NCBI GenBank assembly: GCA_023145555.1
Contig: JAGLDO010000017.1
Coordinates: 1-7,434 of the forward strand
Direction: 5' to 3'
DNA: 7,434 nucleotides
Origin: Bacteroidales bacterium
GTDB lineage: Bacteria > Bacteroidota > Bacteroidia > Bacteroidales > B39-G9
How positions within the stretch are numbered: position 1 is the first letter of the stretch; each line of letters opens with the position of its first letter. Shown here piece after piece: positions 1-6,511 of this stretch. The notes beneath the pieces are model-generated. The model was given only the letters and a program-made list of their open reading frames with translations. It had not been told where the DNA came from and ran no database searches. The position numbers and the translations under genes were made by a program.

Positions 1-62
1 AGTTAACCGCTTAGCGACTTTTCGATTATTGACCTTTTTATTATTTAAATAAAGTAACATTT

Positions 63-89
63 TCTTAAATAATTACAAATTATTTAAGA
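63..89 (-). terminator. AT-rich hairpin over the stop codon of the DUF349 gene, possible weak terminator
   Basis: Positions 63-74 (TCTTAAATAATT) and 78-89 (AATTATTTAAGA) form a perfect 12-base inverted repeat with a 3-base loop. The hairpin covers the last codons and the stop (73-75) of the minus-strand gene. Read in that gene's direction, it is followed by AAATGTTACTTTATTTAAAT, which is U-rich but not a clean U-tract, and the stem has few G:C pairs. Placement at a gene end suggests termination or 3'-end protection, but the form is not a textbook intrinsic terminator. Positions 1-62 beyond it contain a 12-base palindrome at 41-52 (TTATTTAAATAA) and no gene that can be supported. Confidence 0.35.
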
Positions 90-2145
90 GTCTTAATTTC
101 TGTTTAAGAGTTGTTATCTCGTTCCTAAGTTTCTCTGTTTTTTTATTCATATCTGCAATAAGAACATCTGCGTTTTTCGATTTTGCAAAGAACCCTAAAT
201 TGTTTTCAAATAACAAAACTTCATTCTCCAATTCTTTCAGTTTTGTAATAATTGAACTTCTTTCTCTATCAATTCTATTTCTTGAATTTTTTGATGAAGA
301 AATGTCATTCATTTTGTTCTTAAATTCAATTAAATCTTTTTCTTGACTGTCAATATTTAGTTTACTGAAAATTTCATTAAGTGCATTTTTAAACCTTTTT
401 TGAAGTTCGTCTTTCTTTTTAAAAGGGACATAACCAATTTGTGTCCAATTTTTCTCGAACTCAAATAATATTTTCAAATTCTCTTTTTGATCATCTTTAG
501 GTTCAAAATTTATTAAATCTTCAATTAATTGCTCTTTTATTTTTAAATTTTCCTCTTCTTTTTCTCCAAGAGTAGAATAAAATTCAGATTTTTTGTTAAA
601 AAAGTAATCACATGCTGTCCTGAAGCGTTTCCAAATTTTTTCAGCAATTTTTCTGGGAGCAGGGCCTATTTCTTTCCATCTTTTTTGTAATTGAATAAAA
701 TCTGCACTCGTCTTTTTCCATTCAGAGCTTTCTTTCAAAGCCTCGGCTTGAACGCACAAATCGGTTTTTAATTGCAAATTGTCTTCTTGTTCATTTTTAA
801 GTTTTTCGTAAAATTCACGTTTCTTGTTAAAAAACAAATCACAAGCAATAACAAAACGACTATAGATTTTATTGTTGTGCTTTTTTGGGGCAAAGCCAAT
901 TGTTCTCCAAAGTTTCTGAATTTCAATAATTTCATGTGTTTTTTCTTCCCACTTCTTGTGTTTAATCAGATTTAAAGTTGTAACATTCTCAACTTTTTCA
1001 CAAAGAATCGTTTTCGATTTAAAATTATTTTCTTGATCTTCTTTTATTTTTTGGAAATATTCATGATGATTTTTGTTAATTTTCGTTGTTGCTTCTTTAA
1101 ATCGTTGCCATAAATCTTCCCTGTTTTCTTTTGGCACAGGACCAATTTCTCTCCATTGATTATGGTATTCCTGTAGTGTAGCAAATACTTTTGTGGTAAA
1201 AGGTTCCAGTGACAACTCTTCAGCTTTTTCACAAAGCTTAATTTTTTTTTCAAAATTTTTCTTAAAATCTAAATCTCTTAATTCCTTATTAATATTTACA
1301 AAATCATAAAATCTCTCAACGGTGTAGTTATATTTCTCCCATAAACGTCTTAATTCTTTCTGAGGTACTAATCCTATTTTTCTCCAACGTTTTTGTAATT
1401 CTCTAAATTCATGAAAAGTTTTATCAAAAGTCTCTTTTTTGTTAATAAGATCTTCAATGCTTTGAATAACTAAATATTTGACCTCTAAATTATTTTCTTT
1501 TTCTTGTTGTTGTTTTTCGTTATACTCTGTTTTTAATGCTTTATACTTTTTGTATATTTCCTTAAATTTTGTTTCGTCAGGGTCTTCTTCTATTACAAAA
1601 TCATCCGCATCACCTCCCTCTTTAACAAAGTCATTCTTTTTTGCAGCAATTTCAGCTTTATGTTTTTTGTAAAAATTAATTTTAATGTTATCTACATCAA
1701 ATTTTATTTTTTCAATATCACTTTCTTCAATAAATTTCTCAAGTGTTGATATTAATTCCTCTTTGCTTAAAGCAGAATAATCATTTTTTGAATTTTCTTC
1801 GATTTCCAATTCTTCTTCATTTTTTTTAGGAGATATCAATTCAATATTTTCAACTATCGGATTATTAAGTGATTTCTCACTTTTCTCCGCTATTATTTTA
1901 ATTTCAGAAGATTCTTTTAATTCAACACCTTCTTGTTGTGTTTCATCAGTTTTGGCATCTTCAACTATATTCGTCGTTTTTTCTGCCTTTTCTGTTTTGT
2001 CTGTTTTTTCATTTACAGTCTTTTCAGATTCTTTAACTGAATTCTCACTTATCTTTTCAGATGTGTTTTCTGAATTATTAATTTCTTGCTTACTCAAATC
2101 TTTATTTTCCATCAATTCTACTTTGTTAAGAAGCTTTATTAACAT
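73..2145 (-). CDS. DUF349 repeat protein with acidic, low-complexity N-terminus
   Basis: The product is a cytoplasmic-looking protein of up to 690 residues with no signal peptide or membrane segment. It has five copies of a DUF349-type repeat. Each is centred on a pattern like W-[RKT]-x-IG-x-[VA]-P-x-K followed by a basic, aromatic [LI]-W-x-[KR]-F element, with the first Trp at residues 254, 331, 413, 490 and 567 (spacings 77, 82, 77 and 77). Residues about 12-120 are Glu/Lys/Ser/Asn-rich and probably disordered. Residues about 625-688 look like a coiled coil. The family is known only as a domain of unknown function, common in Bacteroidota as multi-repeat proteins, so no activity is claimed. 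The longest frame starts at 2145, but residue 12 (ATG at 2112-2110, reading MENKDL) starts at the beginning of the hydrophilic region and may be the true start. The gene is divergent from trmD, and no Shine-Dalgarno or consensus promoter could be placed. Confidence 0.88.
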   Translation of the reverse strand: MLIKLLNKVELMENKDLSKQEINNSENTSEKISENSVKESEKTVNEKTDKTEKAEKTTNIVEDAKTDETQQEGVELKESSEIKIIAEKSEKSLNNPIVENIELISPKKNEEELEIEENSKNDYSALSKEELISTLEKFIEESDIEKIKFDVDNIKINFYKKHKAEIAAKKNDFVKEGGDADDFVIEEDPDETKFKEIYKKYKALKTEYNEKQQQEKENNLEVKYLVIQSIEDLINKKETFDKTFHEFRELQKRWRKIGLVPQKELRRLWEKYNYTVERFYDFVNINKELRDLDFKKNFEKKIKLCEKAEELSLEPFTTKVFATLQEYHNQWREIGPVPKENREDLWQRFKEATTKINKNHHEYFQKIKEDQENNFKSKTILCEKVENVTTLNLIKHKKWEEKTHEIIEIQKLWRTIGFAPKKHNNKIYSRFVIACDLFFNKKREFYEKLKNEQEDNLQLKTDLCVQAEALKESSEWKKTSADFIQLQKRWKEIGPAPRKIAEKIWKRFRTACDYFFNKKSEFYSTLGEKEEENLKIKEQLIEDLINFEPKDDQKENLKILFEFEKNWTQIGYVPFKKKDELQKRFKNALNEIFSKLNIDSQEKDLIEFKNKMNDISSSKNSRNRIDRERSSIITKLKELENEVLLFENNLGFFAKSKNADVLIADMNKKTEKLRNEITTLKQKLRLLNNL

Positions 2146-2265
2146 ATTTAATAAAACTAATTTTTTTGTTTTAAGATACGAAAATATATATTTAACTATT
2201 AATACTCAAAGTATTTTATAATATTAATTATTTTTTTTTTCCTAATCCCTTTTCTCTTTAGCTTA

Positions 2266-2306
2266 AATTATTAAAAATCAACACTATATGTGTTTTTTTA
2301 ATAATT
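2266..2306. repeat. Long imperfect palindrome (17 base pairs, 2-base bulge)
   Basis: The outer arms AATTATTAAAAA (2266-2277) and TTTTTAATAATT (2295-2306) pair perfectly over 12 bases. Inside them AACAC (2280-2284) pairs with GTGTT (2290-2294) around a 5-base TATAT loop. T2278-C2279 is a bulge on the left side only. The structure sits midway between two divergent genes, so it terminates neither. It could be an operator, a structured leader or a degenerate repeat unit. The base pairing is directly visible; the role is unknown. Confidence 0.6.
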
Positions 2307-2430
2307 ACTATAAATAATAAAATAAATATATGAAAAATTAATGAATTAACATTTACATGTTATAAATTTACATTCAAAATAATAGCATTATTTAACAAAA
2401 ATCTAAAATAATTTTTGTAGTTTTTTTTCT

Positions 2431-2469
2431 ACCTTAATATTATGAACAATAATAATATAATATTAAGGT
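2431..2469 (+). promoter_or_regulatory. Perfect 13-base inverted repeat just upstream of trmD
   Basis: ACCTTAATATTAT (2431-2443) is exactly complementary to ATAATATTAAGGT (2457-2469), separated by a 13-base loop. The right arm ends 19 bases before the trmD start codon. A run of eight T's precedes the left arm and no U-tract follows the right arm, so this is not a plus-strand terminator. As DNA it could be a regulator-binding site; as RNA it would put a hairpin in the trmD leader just before the ribosome-binding region. Which of these applies cannot be decided from sequence alone. Confidence 0.5.
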
Positions 2470-2492
2470 GCATCAACAATAAAAAAATATGA
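2442..2492 (+). other. Possible 16-codon leader frame overlapping the trmD start (ATGA)
   Basis: An ATG at 2442 opens a 16-codon frame (MNNNNIILRCINNKKI) whose TGA at 2490-2492 overlaps the trmD ATG at 2489-2491, the ATGA arrangement typical of translational coupling. Translating it would run through the right arm of the 2431-2469 hairpin. No Shine-Dalgarno is visible and short frames arise easily in AT-rich DNA, so it is a candidate only. Confidence 0.2.
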
Positions 2493-3166
2493 GAATAGAT
2501 ATTTTGACGGTTTTACCCGAATTATTAGAAAGTCCATTGAGCCACTCTATTATTAGCAGAGCCACAGAAAAAAAACTTGTTGAAATACACATTCACAATA
2601 TTAGAGATTTTTCAAAAGACAAACACAAACGAGTTGACGATTATGCATATAGTGGAGAAGCAGGAATGGTTATGACAATAGAACCAATAGCTTTAGCCAT
2701 TGAGAATTTGACCAAACAACGCAAGTATGATGAAATAATTTATACTTCCCCCGATGGAGAAAAATATAACCAGAAGATTGCAAATACTCTTTCAATTCAG
2801 CAAAATATTATTTTATTGTGTGGACATTACAAGGGAATTGACCAGCGTATAAGAGACCATTATATTACTAAAGAAATTTCAATTGGCGATTATGTTTTAA
2901 CCGGTGGAGAGTTGGCTGCTGCGGTTATTTGCGATAGCATTATAAGACTTATCCCAGGCGTAATTTCTGACGAAACATCAGCATTAACAGATTGTTTTCA
3001 GGACAATCTTTTGTCTCCTCCTGTATATACACGCCCTGAAATTTATAACGATTGGAAAGTCCCTGATATTCTTTTAACGGGAAATACAAAAAAGATTGAA
3101 AAATGGCGTTTTGATCAAGCATTGGAAAGAACAAAAAAATTAAGACCCGATTTGTTGGATGAATAA
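2489..3166 (+). CDS. trmD: tRNA (guanine-N1)-methyltransferase TrmD
   Basis: TrmD uses S-adenosylmethionine to methylate N1 of G37, next to the anticodon, in tRNAs with G at position 36, which prevents +1 frameshifting. The 225-residue product is close to the usual family length (about 225-255). Visible SPOUT-fold motifs are TSPDG (86-90), CGHYKGID (111-118), the trefoil-knot segment EISIGDYVLTGGE (129-141) and SPPVYTRPE (176-184). R153 and D168 line up with the catalytic Arg154 and Asp169 of the H. influenzae/E. coli enzymes, so the protein should be active. The C-terminal helical tRNA-binding part (WRFDQALERT, about 206-215) is present. The ATG at 2489 gives the expected MRIDILTVLPE-type N-terminus. 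In many bacteria trmD lies in an rpsP-rimM-trmD-rplS operon; here it stands between unrelated genes, with the structured leader described above. Confidence 0.97.
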   Translation: MRIDILTVLPELLESPLSHSIISRATEKKLVEIHIHNIRDFSKDKHKRVDDYAYSGEAGMVMTIEPIALAIENLTKQRKYDEIIYTSPDGEKYNQKIANTLSIQQNIILLCGHYKGIDQRIRDHYITKEISIGDYVLTGGELAAAVICDSIIRLIPGVISDETSALTDCFQDNLLSPPVYTRPEIYNDWKVPDILLTGNTKKIEKWRFDQALERTKKLRPDLLDE

Positions 3167-3300
3167 ATATGATATTAACAACAAATAATGCTAATATTTT
3201 TTAAAAAAAGTAATAAGTTAATTTATTTTATATTATTAAAAGTCAATAGAATATAACAATTTAGCAACTTCGAAATTTTTAAAGAAATAGAATAAAAATT
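3167..3300. other. trmD to GH3 intergenic gap, nothing identifiable
   Basis: The gap is 134 bases of very AT-rich sequence. It contains T/A runs, including TTTTTTAAAAAA near 3199-3210, but no G:C-containing hairpin with a U-tract and no exact TAnnTTTG promoter element. No Shine-Dalgarno precedes the ATG at 3301. Whether the fusion gene has its own promoter here or is read through from trmD is unresolved. Confidence 0.5.
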
Positions 3301-6264
3301 ATGATAAAAAAAGGAATTGAATTAATTACATTAATTATAATAATAGTTTTAAATACAAGTTTTTTACATTCAAATAATGATAATAAACCAAATGATTTTA
3401 AGAAAAAACCACCTTTTGAAAAAATAAAATCTGCTTGGATAGATTCCGTTTATAATTCTTTATCTAATGATGAAAAAATTGCACAATTGTTTATGATTGC
3501 TGCATATTCAAATAAAGATTCAAATCATGTAAATAAAATAACGAAACTAATAAATGAATATAAAATTGGTGGATTGATTTTTTTTCAGGGAGGTCCTGTT
3601 CGTCAAGCAAAACTCACAAATTATTATCAATCAATTTCGAAAACACCTTTAATGATTGCTACAGATGCTGAATGGGGATTGGCTATGCGTTTAGACAGCA
3701 CAATTCGTTTTCCCCGACAAATGACTTTAGGTGCAATACAAGACAATAGTTTGATTTACGAAATGGGTGAGGCAATAGCACATAATTGCAAAAGAATGAA
3801 TATTAATGTGAACTTTGCTCCTGTAATTGATGTTAATAATAACCCAAACAATCCTGTTATTAACAGCCGTTCTTTTGGTGAAAATAAGCAAAATGTTGCA
3901 TACAAAGGCTTGGCTTATATGATGGGACTTCAGGATAATAATGTTTTAGCAACAGCAAAACATTTTCCCGGTCACGGCGATACCGATACAGATTCTCATA
4001 AAACTTTGCCTGTTGTTAAGAAATCTTATTCGCGTTTAAAATCAGTAGAATTATACCCGTTTAAATTTCTTATTAACAAAGGTTTAGGTTCTATTATGGT
4101 AGCTCATCTTTATATTCCTGCCTTAGATAATACTAAGAACTTACCTTCAACACTATCTAAAAAAATTATTACTGATTTATTAAAGAAGAAATTAAAATTT
4201 TCAGGGTTAATTTTTACTGATGCATTAAATATGAAAGGTGTAACAAAATATTATAAACCCGGAGATATTGAGGTTAAAGCATTAGTCGCAGGAAATGATA
4301 TTTTATTGTTTCCTCAAGATGTGCCTAAAGCAATAAATAAAATAAAAATTGCAATTGAAAATGGTATTATCTCGTGGAACGAAATTGATGAGAAATGTAA
4401 AAAAGTTATTGCAGCAAAAAAATGGCAAGGTCTTGACAATTACAAACCTGTAGAAATTGAAAATTTATATTTTGATCTGAATAATGAAAAAACTCTTTAT
4501 ATTAAACAAAAATTAGTTGAAAAATCATTAACTCTTCTAAAAAACGATAACAATCTAATCCCTTTTAAAAAATTAGATACTTTAAAAATGGCATCTGTTG
4601 CTGTTGGTTCCGAATCTGAAAATTCATTTCAAAAGCAACTAAACCTATATAATTCAATTAGTAATTTTAATATAAACAAAAACGCAGACAAAAATCAATT
4701 CGATTCATTGACAGATTCTCTTTCTCAATATAATTTGGTAATTGTGAGTATTCATAATACAGATATGCGACCTTCAAGAAAATTTGGAATTACTCAACAA
4801 ACAATTGATTTTGTTAATAATTTATCTGACAAAACAAATGTAGTTCTAACTGTTTTTGCAAATCCTTACAGTTTGAGTTATTTCAAAAACATTAATAATA
4901 TTCATGCATTATTAATGTCGTATGAAGATAATAAACTCACACAAAAAATGTCGGCTCAGTTATTATTTGGAGGAATACCTGCTTTAGGTAAATTGCCTGT
5001 AACAGCAACAAAGCAGTTTAAAATAAATTCAGGTATAATTTTAAAAAAACAAATACGCCTAAAATATTCAGTTCCTCAAGAGTTGGGTATTGATAAAAAA
5101 AAAATCCAAAAAATTGATTCAATCGTTTTAGATGCAATTAACCAAAAAGCAACACCCGGTTGTGAAATATTATTTGCAAAAAAAGGGATTGTCTTTTATC
5201 ATAAATCTTTTGGCTATCATACTTATTCAGATTCTATTCCTGTTAAAAACAATGATATTTATGATATAGCTTCAATTACTAAAGTAGCATCAACAACAGC
5301 ATCATTAATGAAGCTAAAAGACGAGCACAAGTTTGAGGTTGATGATAAATTGTCTGATTATTTATGTTATCTTGACACTACAGACAAAAAAAACATTGAA
5401 ATAATTGATGTGTTAACTCATCAGGCAAGACTAAGACCATGGATTCCTTTTTATTTAAATACATTGGTTGATGACAGTTTAAAAAGTAGCATATATAGCA
5501 AAACTTATTCGGAAAATTATTCTGTTAAAATTTGCGATAGCTTGTATATTCTCAACAGCTATCGTGATAGTATTTATCAAAGTATTATTGATACATGTTT
5601 AATAGAAGAGAATGGTTATAAATATAGTGATTTAGGTTATTATTTTTTATATCAAATAATTGAAAAAATTACAAAACAGCCATTACAAGATTATATTACA
5701 AAAAAATTTTACAAACCTCTTGGCGCTAACAAAATTTGTTTTAACCCATTAGAAAAGTTTAACAGAGATGAAATTATACCAACACAAAACGATACTTTAT
5801 TTCGGAAACAATTGCTACATGGATATGTTCACGATCCGGGTGCTGCTATGTTAGGAGGTGTTGCCGGTCACGCTGGATTGTTTGCTAATGCTAACGATTT
5901 GGCTAAAGTTGCACAAATGTTTTTACAAAAAGGACAATATGCAGAACAAAAATATTTTAAACCACGAACAGTAAAATATTTTACTTCATGTCCGTTTTGT
6001 AAAAAAGGAAACAGAAGAGGAATTGGTTTTGATAAACCTGAAATGGATTTTTCAAAAGAAGGACCTACCGACCACTGTGTTTCATCAAAAAGTTTTGGTC
6101 ATACAGGATTTACCGGAACCATGATGTGGATTGATCCCAAGAATGAAACTATATATGTGTTTTTATCAAATAGGATTAATCCAAATCAAGATAATCATAA
6201 ATTGGTAGAAATGAATGTTAGAACAAATATTCAGAGAGCTTTTTATGATGCTCTGAAAAAATAA
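3301..6264 (+). CDS. Exported GH3 (NagZ-like) glycosidase fused to a beta-lactamase-fold serine hydrolase
   Basis: The 987-residue protein starts with a Lys-Lys n-region and a hydrophobic stretch (about 6-22), a likely Sec signal with cleavage near residues 20-25 and no lipobox cysteine, so a periplasmic location is expected. Residues about 50-375 are a GH3 N-terminal barrel. The motif KHFPGHG at 220-226 continues to D231-S-H233, the Asp-His acid/base dyad typical of NagZ-type N-acetylglucosaminidases, and D307 in FTDALNM is the expected nucleophile. Residues about 400-575 resemble a GH3 C-terminal domain. Residues about 595-985 are a serine hydrolase of the beta-lactamase/AmiE/esterase type, with S658-I-T-K661 (SxxK), Y775-S-D777 and H934-T-G936 (in place of KTG), plus the Gly-rich block LGGVAGHAGLF (851-861). 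The probable role is stepwise breakdown of peptidoglycan fragments: GlcNAc removal, then amide or ester cleavage. The GH3 activity is well supported by motif; the substrate of the second domain is inferred. Confidence 0.92.
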   Translation: MIKKGIELITLIIIIVLNTSFLHSNNDNKPNDFKKKPPFEKIKSAWIDSVYNSLSNDEKIAQLFMIAAYSNKDSNHVNKITKLINEYKIGGLIFFQGGPVRQAKLTNYYQSISKTPLMIATDAEWGLAMRLDSTIRFPRQMTLGAIQDNSLIYEMGEAIAHNCKRMNINVNFAPVIDVNNNPNNPVINSRSFGENKQNVAYKGLAYMMGLQDNNVLATAKHFPGHGDTDTDSHKTLPVVKKSYSRLKSVELYPFKFLINKGLGSIMVAHLYIPALDNTKNLPSTLSKKIITDLLKKKLKFSGLIFTDALNMKGVTKYYKPGDIEVKALVAGNDILLFPQDVPKAINKIKIAIENGIISWNEIDEKCKKVIAAKKWQGLDNYKPVEIENLYFDLNNEKTLYIKQKLVEKSLTLLKNDNNLIPFKKLDTLKMASVAVGSESENSFQKQLNLYNSISNFNINKNADKNQFDSLTDSLSQYNLVIVSIHNTDMRPSRKFGITQQTIDFVNNLSDKTNVVLTVFANPYSLSYFKNINNIHALLMSYEDNKLTQKMSAQLLFGGIPALGKLPVTATKQFKINSGIILKKQIRLKYSVPQELGIDKKKIQKIDSIVLDAINQKATPGCEILFAKKGIVFYHKSFGYHTYSDSIPVKNNDIYDIASITKVASTTASLMKLKDEHKFEVDDKLSDYLCYLDTTDKKNIEIIDVLTHQARLRPWIPFYLNTLVDDSLKSSIYSKTYSENYSVKICDSLYILNSYRDSIYQSIIDTCLIEENGYKYSDLGYYFLYQIIEKITKQPLQDYITKKFYKPLGANKICFNPLEKFNRDEIIPTQNDTLFRKQLLHGYVHDPGAAMLGGVAGHAGLFANANDLAKVAQMFLQKGQYAEQKYFKPRTVKYFTSCPFCKKGNRRGIGFDKPEMDFSKEGPTDHCVSSKSFGHTGFTGTMMWIDPKNETIYVFLSNRINPNQDNHKLVEMNVRTNIQRAFYDALKK

Positions 6265-6271
6265 TTATTTA

Positions 6272-6413
6272 AATTATGAGATTACTCCAAAAGACATGAC
6301 ATGTTTGTAGTAATAAAAAATAGTATAATTAAATTACTGATAATCTGAATAATAGAAAATATGTCATGTCTCGGCAATTTAACATTAATACTTTTCGGAG
6401 TGGACTCAATTAT
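6272..6413. mobile_element. MITE-like element or insertion-sequence remnant with AATTAT flanking repeats
   Basis: A 130-base unit (6278-6407) begins GAGATTACTCCAAAAG and ends with the complement of GAGTCCACTCCGAAAAG, giving imperfect terminal inverted repeats that share GAG, ACTCC and AAAAG. Immediately outside lie identical direct repeats AATTAT at 6272-6277 and 6408-6413, as expected of a target-site duplication. Inside, GACATGACAT (6293-6302) pairs with ATGTCATGTC (6361-6370), extending to a 14-base stem with one G:T, and AGTAAT (6309-6314) pairs with ATTACT (6333-6338). The right arm has about 20 extra bases between its AAAAG and the inner stem. There is no coding capacity, so any movement would depend on a transposase elsewhere. 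The family is not identified. In AT-rich DNA a 6-base direct repeat could be chance, and the structure could instead be a 3' hairpin of the upstream gene. Confidence 0.5.
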
Positions 6414-6452
6414 AAATTTTTTTGTTATATGTTAAAAAACAACAATATATCA

Positions 6453-6483
6453 TTGCATTAGCCTATTTACTTTAATACTTTTG
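6453..6483 (+). promoter_or_regulatory. Bacteroidota-type promoter for mce and the downstream carboxyltransferase
   Basis: TTG at 6453-6455 and TACTTTTG at 6476-6483 are separated by 20 bases. This matches the Bacteroidota housekeeping consensus (TTG near -33, TAnnTTTG near -7) with typical spacing. Transcription would start near 6487-6490, leaving a 5' leader of roughly 22-25 bases before the mce ATG at 6512. This is the only full match found in the non-coding parts of the window. Confidence 0.6.
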
Positions 6484-6511
6484 TCAAATAAATTTAAAAA
6501 TCATTTTAAAA

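Larger units (their letters stand above)
2146..2488. other. Divergent AT-rich intergenic region between the DUF349 gene and trmD
   Basis: This stretch of about 340 bases must carry the start signals for both divergent genes. It holds runs of T (2231-2240, 2421-2428), a 6-base inverted repeat with a 3-base loop at 2201-2215 (AATACT/AGTATT), and two stronger inverted repeats listed separately. No exact TAnnTTTG -7 element with a TTG about 20 bases upstream was found in either direction. The nearest near-matches are TAATTTTTG at 2409-2417 on the plus strand and TACTTTG on the minus strand (about 2213-2207), both with the wrong internal spacing. There is no tRNA or other RNA gene and no convincing protein gene apart from a 16-codon leader frame. 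Confidence 0.7.

Noticed and set aside
1..62. A plus-strand frame open from the window edge to a stop at 50-52 (VNRLATFRLLTFLLFK)
   Set aside because: Sixteen codons without a recognisable motif; it could be the tail of a convergent gene, but nothing supports that.
772..2221. Short plus- and minus-strand frames overlapping the DUF349 gene
   Set aside because: They are antisense or off-frame shadows. Their translations are Phe/Ser-rich or low complexity, as expected opposite an A-rich coding strand, with no recognisable domain.
2200..2240. Minus-strand promoter for the DUF349 gene at TACTTTG (about 2213-2207)
   Set aside because: The -7 box is one base short and no -33 TTG lies at the right distance.
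2395..2420. Promoter for trmD at TAATTTTTG (2409-2417)
   Set aside because: Spacing inside the -7 box is one base too long and there is no TTG about 20 bases upstream.
5623..5631. Y-S-D in place of the Y-x-N motif in the serine hydrolase domain of the fusion protein, considered as a sign of inactivation
   Set aside because: Asp at this place is common in beta-lactamase-fold esterases and amidases, and the SxxK serine and lysine and the HTG triad are intact.
6265..6511. Intrinsic terminator after the GH3 fusion gene
   Set aside because: The hairpins present belong to the MITE-like unit and none is followed directly by a U-tract; a separate terminator could not be defended.
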